NCBI GenBank assembly: GCA_018970255.1
Contig: JAGWWS010000011.1
Coordinates: 1 to 64,000 of the forward strand
Direction of reading: 5' to 3'
Length of the DNA: 64,000 nt
Source: Verrucomicrobiota bacterium
GTDB taxonomy: Bacteria; Verrucomicrobiota; Verrucomicrobiia; Chthoniobacterales; Terrimicrobiaceae
Shown here: piece after piece, positions 8,346 to 15,410 of the stretch
How the letters are laid out: every line of letters begins with the position of its first letter
How positions within the stretch are numbered: position 1 is the stretch's first letter
Made by a program: the position numbers and the translations under genes
Notes under the pieces: generated by a model
What the model was told of the DNA's origin: nothing
What the model saw: the letters and a program-made list of their open reading frames with translations, nothing else
The model's database searches: none

Positions 8346-9052
8346 ACCGGGCGTTCCGCATCAAAATTTTCGCCGATGGAGCGAGCCTCGGCGGCATGCT
8401 GGAAATGAGCAGGAACCCGCTCATTTCAGGTTTCACCACCAACCCCACGCTCATGCGCAAGGCAGGCATCACCGACTATGAGGCTTTCGCGCGCGAAGCG
8501 CTGCATGTGGTGCCAGAATTGCCGATTTCATTCGAGGTTTTCAGCGACGAATTGCCGGAGATGGAGCGCCAGGCATTGAAAATCGCGGGCTGGGGCAAAA
8601 ATGTCTTCGTCAAGATACCGTCAACAAACACGCGCGGCGAGTCCACGCACGAACTCGCCGGCCGCCTCGCCCAGGCCGGGGTGAAACTCAACATCACGGC
8701 CATGACCACACCGCGGCATGTGGAACGGATGTTGCCTTCGTTGGCCGGCGGTCCCCCTGCGGTCGCATCGATCTTCGCCGGGCGGGTGGCCGATAGCGGC
8801 CGCGACCCGGTTCCCCTGATGAAGGAATGCCTGGAAATCCTGCGCGCCGCCCCGAATGTGGAACTCCTCTGGGCCTCGCCGAGGGAACTCTTCAACCTCG
8901 TCCAAGCCGATCAAATCGGGTGCCACATCATCACGATGACAAACGATTTGATCTCCAAAATCCCGCTGCTTGGAAAAGACCTCGATGAATTCGCATTGGA
9001 CACCGTGAAAATGTTCGCCCGGGACTCCGAAGCGGCCGGCTACAGGCTTTAA
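8342..9052 (+). CDS. Transaldolase/fructose-6-phosphate aldolase-like protein
   Basis: A 236-residue short transaldolase of the TalC/FSA size class. GFTTNPTLMRKAG is the phosphate-binding start region and VFVKIPSTN carries the Schiff-base lysine (about Lys91). KLNITAM and ASIFAGRVAD follow in family order. Transaldolase makes or consumes sedoheptulose 7-phosphate, the first substrate of the heptose pathway, so an assigned supply enzyme in this operon is plausible; that link is inference. The start at 8342 overlaps the gmhA stop (ATGA). Confidence 0.84.
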   Translation: MNRAFRIKIFADGASLGGMLEMSRNPLISGFTTNPTLMRKAGITDYEAFAREALHVVPELPISFEVFSDELPEMERQALKIAGWGKNVFVKIPSTNTRGESTHELAGRLAQAGVKLNITAMTTPRHVERMLPSLAGGPPAVASIFAGRVADSGRDPVPLMKECLEILRAAPNVELLWASPRELFNLVQADQIGCHIITMTNDLISKIPLLGKDLDEFALDTVKMFARDSEAAGYRL

Positions 9053-9100
9053 GTTCGAGGGATTCCCACCGTGGAAAAATTTCCGGGCCCTTTTGTGATG

Positions 9101-9215
9101 CAATCCCGGCGGGAGAAGTATTTTTCGAGCCACATGAAGAGGTAGCGGCTGCCCATTTCCTTGATCTTGAGCTTGGCGGTGCCGGTGCGGCGGTTGCGCC
9201 AGGTGGTGGTGATTC
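9101..9215 (-). pseudogene. GT2 glycosyltransferase 3'-end fragment (copy 0)
   Basis: About 115 bases closely match the 3' end of the intact minus-strand GT2 gene at 13048-13833. Translated, it reads RNRRTGTAKLKIKEMGSRYL, then MWLEKYFSR. A 12-base stretch present in the intact gene is missing, and everything upstream of the last ~40 codons is gone. The similarity stops where the truncated methyltransferase begins. It is a recombination scar, not a working gene. Confidence 0.8.
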
Positions 9216-9221
9216 GTAGCA

Positions 9222-9743
9222 GTGCGCGAACTCGGTTACCGAATGCGCGGTCTCGATGTCGCCGAAGAGTCCCGCCAATATGCTGTCGATAGGGGGTTCC
9301 AGCCTGGGACCGCAGTCCAAAGCCTGGGCGAACTCGCGGATGCGAAGTTTGATTTGGTGGCGTTTTTTGATGCCTTGGAACACATTCCAGAGCCCGAGGA
9401 ATTCCTGAAAGAGTTGAGCCGCTATCTGAACCCCGGCGCGAAGCTCCTTGTCGTCATCCCGCGCGCCGATACAGCATCGCGGAAAATCTTGGGCAAACTC
9501 TGGCCCCATTACCTTGCCGACCACTGGGTGCACTTCTCGAGGCAAGGATTGGCCGCGCTCATGGACCGGGCAGGCTTCGCGCCCGAGCGCTACTTTTTTC
9601 CGGTCAAATGGATCACCCCGTTTACGATGGCAACACACCTTTTCCTGCACAGCGGAGTCGAAATCCCTGTGCCATCGCGGCCGATGATCCCATTCAACTT
9701 CGGAGAGGACGGCGCGGTGTTTGTGGCCAAGCGCTGTTTTTAA
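9222..9743 (+). pseudogene. 5'-truncated SAM methyltransferase
   Basis: A 173-residue open frame (GTG 9222) matches only the latter part of a class I methyltransferase: GLDVAEESRQYA is the region after the first glycine loop, then FFDALEHIPEPEEF, HWVHFSRQGLAALMDRAGF and a C-terminal helix. The N-terminal zinc ribbon and the SAM-binding GxGxG segment expected upstream are absent, replaced at about 9215 by a GT2 fragment on the other strand. Without the SAM loop it should be inactive. It is likely a remnant of a sugar C-methyltransferase from the original glycan locus. Confidence 0.72.
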
Positions 9744-10035
9744 CAGACGGATCGCACGCGGGTTCGGCAGGGTCCTCTTCTTCGGATGGAATGATGGAAT
9801 CGCAGTTGCCGTCCCAGGCGAAGAATTTTTCCCAATTCATTTCCTCATCCGTTGAAGCGCCAATGAAATTCCGCAAGCCGATCTGCTCGAATTCGGCCTG
9901 GGTGGAATCTTCCGCCAACGGTTCGCACTCCGAAGCAACGGCATTCGCCTGCCGCCGTGAAGGCACTTCAGGGAGAGGATTTTTCAGGATCAGGGTTCCC
10001 TTTTCCATTTGGCGTTTGATCACGGATATGAACAC
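9694..10035 (-). CDS. Hypothetical acidic small protein
   Basis: A 113-residue frame that I cannot assign to a family. The first 20 residues are basic/hydrophobic (MFISVIKRQMEKGTLILKNP) and the rest is acidic with Trp-Glu-Lys-Phe-Phe. It starts 55 bases after the vapC stop at 10091 on the same strand and its 3' end overlaps the end of the methyltransferase remnant on the other strand. It could be a third gene of that toxin-antitoxin operon or a chance frame. An internal ATG ten codons in is an alternative start. Confidence 0.35.
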   Translation of the reverse strand: MFISVIKRQMEKGTLILKNPLPEVPSRRQANAVASECEPLAEDSTQAEFEQIGLRNFIGASTDEEMNWEKFFAWDGNCDSIIPSEEEDPAEPACDPSVKNSAWPQTPRRPLRS

Positions 10036-10090
10036 GCATCAGGCCATCTGCACCAAAAGCTCAGGGTGGCGATGGGAGCGTGGACAGGAG

Positions 10091-10495
10091 CTACAATGGG
10101 GCAATTTCAAGGTCTGGAGCAACATGGCGGAAGTGGTTTTCGTTGAGGGTGTGGATTTTTGAACACCCCATTTTTCGCGCTGTTTCAGCATGGATGGCGT
10201 CGTAGAACGACCCGCCAGAAATGCCTCGTGATGGGGCGTTTTCAATGAGGGCAAGCGTTTCCGATTCGTCAAGGATGCCGGTTTGAAGTTTGGATGCACA
10301 ATTTAAAACCATCTCTGCGGCATCATGGGGATTGATCTTGAGGCGCTTGTCACCGGACAGAGTGGCGTAGGCCTCGGCAAGGGCGTGGATGGATGTGCAA
10401 GCACCGGACTGGACAAGGGCATCGGCGACTTCGAATTTGGTGCTGTTAAAAAGTGCGGCCTCTACGAGGACAGAGGCATCCAGAAAGACTTTCAT
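10091..10495 (-). CDS. VapC-type PIN-domain toxin
   Basis: A 134-residue PIN domain. Asp6 in KVFLDASVLVEA, Glu in SIHALAEAYATL and Asp in SFYDAIHAETA are present; the fourth site reads TLNENHF, with Asn where many VapC proteins have Asp. That substitution is common in this subgroup. The start overlaps the AbrB-type antitoxin stop by 4 bases. Expected role: RNA cleavage when the antitoxin is degraded. Confidence 0.84.
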   Translation of the reverse strand: MKVFLDASVLVEAALFNSTKFEVADALVQSGACTSIHALAEAYATLSGDKRLKINPHDAAEMVLNCASKLQTGILDESETLALIENAPSRGISGGSFYDAIHAETARKMGCSKIHTLNENHFRHVAPDLEIAPL

Positions 10496-10755
10496 GATTC
10501 AAGCCGCTGGCGGCGCATAGCGTTTACGGCATTTCCGCTGTTCCACTGGTCGGGCAAGGGACCTGAAAAAACCAAGCGTCCATTTTTCCTTTGAGTCTGC
10601 GAGCGGGGTGGTTCGGCAACGGAAATCTGCACCTTGTCGGCAAGGGTCTCCACTATGACCGTGCCTCGCCCCCAAACCCCAATGGCCTCCCGAATCGCCT
10701 TAGGCAATACCATGCGCCCGACATCATCAATCGAAACTGTCGCTTTCATTGGCAA
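10492..10755 (-). CDS. AbrB/SpoVT-type antitoxin
   Basis: An 87-residue protein with an N-terminal AbrB domain (MKATVSIDDVGRMVLPKAIR, then a GTVIVETLADKVQISV strand pair). The C-terminal tail is basic and ends in RRQRLES. It precedes and overlaps the PIN toxin by 4 bases, the usual VapBC arrangement. ATG 10749 is an equally good start. It probably represses its own operon. Confidence 0.82.
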   Translation of the reverse strand: MPMKATVSIDDVGRMVLPKAIREAIGVWGRGTVIVETLADKVQISVAEPPRSQTQRKNGRLVFSGPLPDQWNSGNAVNAMRRQRLES

Positions 10756-10848
10756 TCAATATACCAATCACCAAGATTTTTGCCAATCAAAAGTGGGAAG
10801 GCGGTTCTTTTGCGATCAACATTCCAGAGGTCCTAAAAGAAACTGATT

Positions 10849-11468
10849 TTGGTTATCGGAATGCGTAACCAGTTCGCGAACCTAAGGCCAACGGCACGCC
10901 GTTTGGTCGCTCATCCAAAGAAAGGCACAAGTGTCGAGGAGAAGCTTCACGCTGTGGTCTTTGTATCGGGAATCGGAAAAATCGGACCGTTGTGGAAGTC
11001 GTTCTCTGTCTCCGGATCGCGATGCAAAAATTCAAACCCCACAGGACAGAGGCCCTTCATAAGTCCGATTTTTCGTTTGGGGCGAAAAAAGGGCAATAAG
11101 CGAAGAGAGAAGGACATGTTTATGGACAACTTGTTCGTTGAACAAATCCCCCGGATTCACCGTTGACTTTGCCAGCCGGTCACGAGGATTGGACCGGATT
11201 TCAGCCGGTGGCCGGTGGCCGGGCACGAAGCGGGTTTCAGACCCCGTTTTTCGCCTTCGAGTAATCCCCGCGCGGGAGAAGTATTTTTCCAGCCACACAT
11301 AGAGGCAGATGAAGAGGTAGCGGCTGCCCATTTCCTTGATCTTGAGCTTGGCTGTGCCGGTGCGGCGGTTCCGCCAGGTGATGGGGATCGTTGTGAAACT
11401 GAAGCCGCGGATAATGGCTTTGAGCGGGAGTTCGACCGTGATGTTGAAATGCGGGGAGAGGATGGCGT
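10849..11468 (-). pseudogene. Decayed copy of a duplicated antitoxin-toxin-GT2 segment
   Basis: This stretch matches 12499-13274 almost base for base with scattered changes. Read on the minus strand it holds the last ~40 codons of the same GT2, then the C-terminal part of a Phd-type antitoxin (RPKRKIGLMKGLCP) without its N-terminus, then the first ~20 codons of a PIN toxin (LLLDT, AFLWMSDQTAC) interrupted by a stop codon. A 2-base insertion relative to the intact gene changes the GT2 reading frame near its end. No product is expected. Confidence 0.8.
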
Positions 11469-11488
11469 CGGGGAAAGCACGGTCCGGT

Positions 11489-11905
11489 TCAAGGTTGTAG
11501 GGGGTGTTCCAGTTGCAAGTTCGTCATCTTGCGAAAATCAGCCAGATTCAAAGTCACGATGCATGACGCCCCGAAGGCTTCGGCCGTGCGCGCATGCAGG
11601 AAGTCGTGGAAATTGCTTCCACGAATTCCATCCCGCTTAGCAGCCAATCCGGCGGCTTCCAGAATCTGGGGACCGGATAAATCCCGAAAGGTCAGCCGGG
11701 AGAATACTCGCTGGGCTTCGCTGGCGGCATCTGAGGGGGAGAGGTTTCGTTTGGCCAATTGGCCGTCAGGCGTGCGGTAAACCAAGCCGCGGCCGGTTTG
11801 AATGGCAATCCACTCCGCAACCGTGTGCGAACGGGTCATGCCTTCCAGAGGCATCCAGCCTTCTTTCCATGCCCGCAGAAGGGCGGATGTGTCGTAATAC
11901 TTCAC
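11489..11905 (-). CDS. VapC-type PIN-domain toxin
   Basis: A 138-residue PIN protein. MKYYDTSALLRAW gives the first Asp, HTVAEWIA the Glu, NFHDFLHARTA the third acidic residue, and TLNLADFRK the last. All key positions look intact. It overlaps the Phd-type antitoxin stop by 4 bases. Its 3' end lies about 20 bases from the decayed duplicated segment. A working RNase toxin is likely. Confidence 0.84.
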   Translation of the reverse strand: MKYYDTSALLRAWKEGWMPLEGMTRSHTVAEWIAIQTGRGLVYRTPDGQLAKRNLSPSDAASEAQRVFSRLTFRDLSGPQILEAAGLAAKRDGIRGSNFHDFLHARTAEAFGASCIVTLNLADFRKMTNLQLEHPLQP

Positions 11906-12162
11906 GGGGCAACGGGGAGTTCCGATTCGTCCTCACGGGCTTCGATGATGGCTGCCAAGATACGGTCGTCATCCAAAGTTCCACTTTCCCTGGCTTGCGA
12001 GGGGCTGATGGTGATGGTCGGCATGTAGGGCACGATCCGGGCGACTGGTTTTCCGAAATCGGTGAGCACAACCTCTTCGCCGCCATGGATGACAGGACGA
12101 ACGATGCGGCGGGTCTCGCGGTGCAACTGGGATAGTGTGGCTTGCATATCCAAAAAATACAC
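11902..12162 (-). CDS. Phd/YefM-type antitoxin
   Basis: An 86-residue protein (or 81 from the internal ATG at 12147). ATLSQLHRETRRIVRPVIHG followed by EEVVLTDFGKPVARIVPY is the Phd/YefM DNA-binding fold. The acidic C-terminus (DDDRILAAIIEAREDESEL) is the likely toxin-binding tail. It sits just upstream of and overlaps the PIN toxin. Autorepression with its toxin is the norm for the family. Confidence 0.82.
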   Translation of the reverse strand: MYFLDMQATLSQLHRETRRIVRPVIHGGEEVVLTDFGKPVARIVPYMPTITISPSQARESGTLDDDRILAAIIEAREDESELPVAP

Positions 12163-12211
12163 AAAGTATGTAGAATGTCAATTTTGGCGTTCGGATGCTG
12201 AGCGACCGGCT

Positions 12212-12600
12212 TCACCAAACATAATTCACGGGGTATTGGTGGATAAGGGGGGCCGGGTTCAGGATTGTGAGCCCGTTAATGATGGCGTGGCATACCAAAA
12301 GCCGGTCGAAGGGGTCGCGGTGCAACTTCGGAAGGCGCTCGAGGAAATAGATATCGGCATCCGAAAGCGTGCTGTAGAGAAGATGGTGCTTGGCAATCGA
12401 ATCCGGCACGAATTTTTGTGGGGGGGGGCGCGGAGCGGGAGGTTGCCCTTGTCGTATTTGATTTGAATTTCCAGTGTGCTCGCCTGGTGAAGGACGAGTT
12501 GGTTGCCCGGATCCGTGACCAGTTCGCGGACCCGGGGAGAAAGGCAGGCCGTTTGGTCGCTCATCCACAGAAAGGCAAAAGTGTCGAGGAGGAGGTTCAC
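12212..12600 (-). pseudogene. VapC-type PIN toxin, frameshifted at a C9 tract
   Basis: Two frames together make one PIN domain of about 129 residues. The first part (start GTG 12600) reads NLLLDTFAFLWMSDQ, then RVRELVTDPGNQLVL and EIQIKYDKGNLPL. The second reads KFVPDSIAKHHLL, then ERLPKLHRDPFDRLLVCHA and GLTILNPAPLIH, ending at 12212. The switch falls at nine consecutive G on the plus strand (12420-12428, C9 in the gene); one added C restores the frame. It may be a pseudogene, a phase-variable gene, or a sequencing error. It overlaps its Phd-type antitoxin by 4 bases. Confidence 0.8.
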
Positions 12601-13274
12601 ACCGCGGGTTTTGTGGCGGGAATCGGAAAAATCGGACCGTCTTGGAAATCATGCTCGTTCTCAGGATCGCCCTGCAAAAATTCCAACCCCAGGGGGCAGA
12701 GGCCTTTCATGAGTCCGATTTTTCGTTTTGGGCGTTTGGAGGAGAATTTTCCGAGCGGGCGAATTTCGGCAATTGGCTTATTTCTCTCGCAAAGCACCAC
12801 CGGCGTTCCACTTTTCACAAGACTCGTGTAATGGGCAAAACGCTTTTTTGCCTCGGCCAGATTGGTCGTGACCATGTTTACTTGACTTACTCGCGCTCAA
12901 AAAAAGTCAATTTTACAAAAAATGCAGCCCATGTTTATGGACATTTTTTTGGCGGAAAAATTTCCCGGATTTGCCTTTGACTTCGCCGGCCAGTCGAAAG
13001 GAGAAATGCCTTTGAGTCGATAGCCGGGGCCGGGCACGAATCGGGTTTCAGACCCCGTTTTTCGCCTTCGAGTAATCCCCACGGGAGAAGTATTTTTCCA
13101 GCCACACGTAGAGGCAGATGAAGAGGTAGCGACTGCCCATTTCCTTGATCTTGAGCTTGGCGGTGCCGGTGCGGCGGTTGCGCCAGGTGATGGGTATTGT
13201 GGTGAAACTGAACCCTCGGATGATGGCTTTCAGCGGGATTTCGACCGTGATGTTGAAATGCGGGGAGAGGATGG
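12499..13274. repeat. Intact copy of the duplicated segment
   Basis: This segment is the better-preserved partner of 10849-11468. It spans the 5' part of the frameshifted PIN toxin, the whole Phd-type antitoxin, the intergenic stretch and the 3' third of the intact GT2. The two copies are direct repeats. Similarity ends abruptly inside the GT2 gene at about 13274. Confidence 0.78.
12597..12875 (-). CDS. Phd-type antitoxin
   Basis: A 92-residue protein. MVTTNLAEAKKRFAHYTSLV and TPVVLCERNKPIAEIRPL form the N-terminal Phd DNA-binding domain. The C-terminal half (KIGLMKGLCPLGLEFLQGD) would bind the toxin and is duplicated in the decayed copy upstream. The partner PIN gene overlaps by 4 bases but is frameshifted, so this antitoxin may now be an orphan regulator. 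Confidence 0.78.
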   Translation of the reverse strand: MVTTNLAEAKKRFAHYTSLVKSGTPVVLCERNKPIAEIRPLGKFSSKRPKRKIGLMKGLCPLGLEFLQGDPENEHDFQDGPIFPIPATKPAV

Positions 13275-13833
13275 GGCGGACGCCATCGATGACTTCGCGG
13301 CGGTAGGCTTTGAAGGCGTTCGTGGTGTCATTGAGGCCGTGGCGGAAGAGGAGCCTGATGAAAAGGTTCGCGGCGCGGTTGAGGGCGAGCTTGAGGGGCG
13401 GGTAGTCGATCACGCCGCCGTGCTTGAGGAAGCGGCTGCCGAAAACGCAGTCGTGCCCTTCGTTGAGCTTTTCCCAGTAGCGGACGACATCGCGGCAGTC
13501 GTCGGATTCATCGGCCATCATGATGACCACGGCATCGCCTGCCATGGAATCCAGCCCGCGGACGATGGCGCGGCCGAAACCGTGGGGACCGGGGTTTTTA
13601 ACGGGGCGTAGGGCGGGGATTTTTGCGGATTCGGCCTGGAGGATTTGCCAAGTGGAATCGGTGGAGCCGTCGTCCACCACGACGATTTCATGCGGGACGC
13701 CGCGGAGGGAAAGTTCAAGGTGGAGGTGCTCAATGGTCGAGGCGATGCACCCCTCCTCGTCCCGCGCAGGAATGACGACCGAAAGGAGCGAGAGCGGGCG
13801 GGATTTTTTTAACTCGGAATCACTGGGGAGCAC
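13048..13833 (-). CDS. GT2 glycosyltransferase, polyprenyl-phosphate sugar synthase type
   Basis: A 261-residue family 2 transferase. LSVVIPARDEEGCIASTIEH opens the nucleotide-binding fold, VVVDDGSTDSTW and the MMADESDD metal site follow, and FKAYRREVI then GFSFTTIPITWRNRRTGTAK close it. This is the DPM1/Ppm1-like class that loads a sugar onto polyprenyl phosphate at the membrane; no transmembrane extension follows. The final 75 codons are duplicated at 11100-11468 and the last 40 at 9101-9215. It is the only complete copy. Confidence 0.84.
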   Translation of the reverse strand: MLPSDSELKKSRPLSLLSVVIPARDEEGCIASTIEHLHLELSLRGVPHEIVVVDDGSTDSTWQILQAESAKIPALRPVKNPGPHGFGRAIVRGLDSMAGDAVVIMMADESDDCRDVVRYWEKLNEGHDCVFGSRFLKHGGVIDYPPLKLALNRAANLFIRLLFRHGLNDTTNAFKAYRREVIDGVRPILSPHFNITVEIPLKAIIRGFSFTTIPITWRNRRTGTAKLKIKEMGSRYLFICLYVWLEKYFSRGDYSKAKNGV

Positions 13834-13963
13834 GAATGATTTTCAACACGAAAGACGAAGAGCGGGCGAGATATCTTTGGGTGTTACGCAATCGGGCAAT
13901 TTTATCGCTAAGGAAATGCCCCCACCTTGCGCGATGGCAGCGCCCGTGTAGGATTGGCGGCCT

Positions 13964-14560
13964 ATGAAGCAAGCATTCCTTATCCTCCTCGCCGCGACGG
14001 CCCTCGCCTACGCGGATGTCAAGGTCGGCCAGCCCGCTCCGGATTTCACGCTCACCGACTGCTCCGGAAAATCTGTCTCGCTCTCGGACTTCAAGGGCAA
14101 GACGGTCGTTCTCGAATGGGTCAACCACGGCTGCCCGTTCGTGGTGAAGCACTACGGCTCCGGAAACATGCAGAAACTCCAGGCGGACGCCACCGCGAAG
14201 GGCGCCGTTTGGCTCTCCATCTGCTCCTCAGCGCCGGAAAAACAGGGCCACATGTCCGCTGCGGATGCCGCGAAAAAATGCACAGAAGTCGAATCCGCCG
14301 CCACCGCCTACCTCATCGACGAGTCCGGCGAAGTCGGGAAAAAATACGGCGCCAAGCGCACCCCCGAAATGTATGTCGTGAATGCCGAGGGCATCCTCGT
14401 TTACCACGGCGCCATCGATGACAAACCCTCCACGGACCCCGGCGACATCGCAGGTTCGAAAAACTTTGTGGCCGCAGCCTTGGAGGAAACGCTGGCGGGC
14501 AAACCCGTCTCCACCCTGCAGACCGAAGCCTACGGCTGCTCGGTGAAATACGGGAACTGA
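13964..14560 (+). CDS. Secreted thioredoxin-fold redoxin (AhpC/TSA-like)
   Basis: A 198-residue protein. The first 18 residues are a signal peptide (MKQAFLILLAATALAYA). The mature part starts KVGQPAPDFTLTDCSG and carries EWVNHGCPFVVKHY, with a single active-site Cys in place of CxxC. This NHGCPFVxKHY group is related to ResA/peroxiredoxins and is probably periplasmic. RTPEMYVVNAEGILVYHGAID is the conserved cis-Pro region. It may reduce peroxides or protein thiols; the exact substrate is unknown. It converges with purU, with one base between the stops. Confidence 0.83.
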   Translation: MKQAFLILLAATALAYADVKVGQPAPDFTLTDCSGKSVSLSDFKGKTVVLEWVNHGCPFVVKHYGSGNMQKLQADATAKGAVWLSICSSAPEKQGHMSAADAAKKCTEVESAATAYLIDESGEVGKKYGAKRTPEMYVVNAEGILVYHGAIDDKPSTDPGDIAGSKNFVAAALEETLAGKPVSTLQTEAYGCSVKYGN

Positions 14561-14561
14561 T

Positions 14562-15410
14562 TCAGTCCCGGAAAACGATCGCGCGGTTTCCATGGACGAG
14601 GACCCTGTCCTCGACATGGAACCGCACCCCCCGGGCGAGCGCGAGCCGCTCGCAATCCCTCCCGAGCCGCACCAGGTCCTCGGGGTCGTGGTAGTGCTCC
14701 ACGCGGGCGACCTCCTGCTCGATGATCGGTCCTTCGTCCAGTTCGGGCGTGGCGTAGTGGCAGGTGGCGCCGATCAATTTCACGCCGCGCTCGAAGGCCC
14801 GCCGGTAGGGGTTCGCACCGACAAAAGCCGGCAGGAAGGAATGGTGGATATTGATCACCCGGCCGGCATAGGCGGCGCAGAGGGAATCGGGCAGGATTTG
14901 CATGAAGCGCGCGAGCACGACGAGTTCGGCGCCGAGTTCCGAAAGGCGGGCTTCGAGTTGCCCGAACGCAGCCGGCTTGTCCGAGAAATCGATTTCTTCA
15001 AACGGGAGCCCCTCGCGCTCGGCGAGCGGGCGGCAGCTTTCGTGGTTGGAAATCACGGCGGGGATTTCGATGTTCAATTCCCCCGAGCGCCAGCGCCAGA
15101 GCAGGTCGGCGAGGCAATGGTCCTCGCGGCTGACGAGCACCGCCGTCCTCACCGGCCGGTCGGCCGGGCGCAATTGCCACTCGGCCTGCAGGGGTCCCGC
15201 AAGGCGCTGGAACCCTTCGCGGAATTTCCCGGGGTCCGCCTCCGCCAACCCGCCGGTGAACGCCAGCCGCGTGAAGAACCAACGCGCCACCGGGTCCGTG
15301 TATTGGCCCACATCGAGGAGGTTGCCGCCCGATTCCGCGATGAACCCGGTGATGCGGGCGAGCAGGCCCACCGCATCGGGGCAATTGAGTTTGAGGATGT
15401 TTGCAGTCAT
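14562..15410 (-). CDS. purU: Formyltetrahydrofolate deformylase
   Basis: A 282-residue PurU. Residues 1-80 form the ACT domain (LNCPDAVGLLARITGFIAES). The C-terminal formyltransferase-like hydrolase has NIHHSFLPAF with catalytic Asn and His and ELDEGPII with the Asp. PurU hydrolyses 10-formyl-THF to THF and formate. ATG 15410 overlaps the stop of the upstream cytochrome-fused gene by 4 bases, so the two are probably co-expressed. That pairing hints at one-carbon/purine turnover. Confidence 0.92.
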   Translation of the reverse strand: MTANILKLNCPDAVGLLARITGFIAESGGNLLDVGQYTDPVARWFFTRLAFTGGLAEADPGKFREGFQRLAGPLQAEWQLRPADRPVRTAVLVSREDHCLADLLWRWRSGELNIEIPAVISNHESCRPLAEREGLPFEEIDFSDKPAAFGQLEARLSELGAELVVLARFMQILPDSLCAAYAGRVINIHHSFLPAFVGANPYRRAFERGVKLIGATCHYATPELDEGPIIEQEVARVEHYHDPEDLVRLGRDCERLALARGVRFHVEDRVLVHGNRAIVFRD

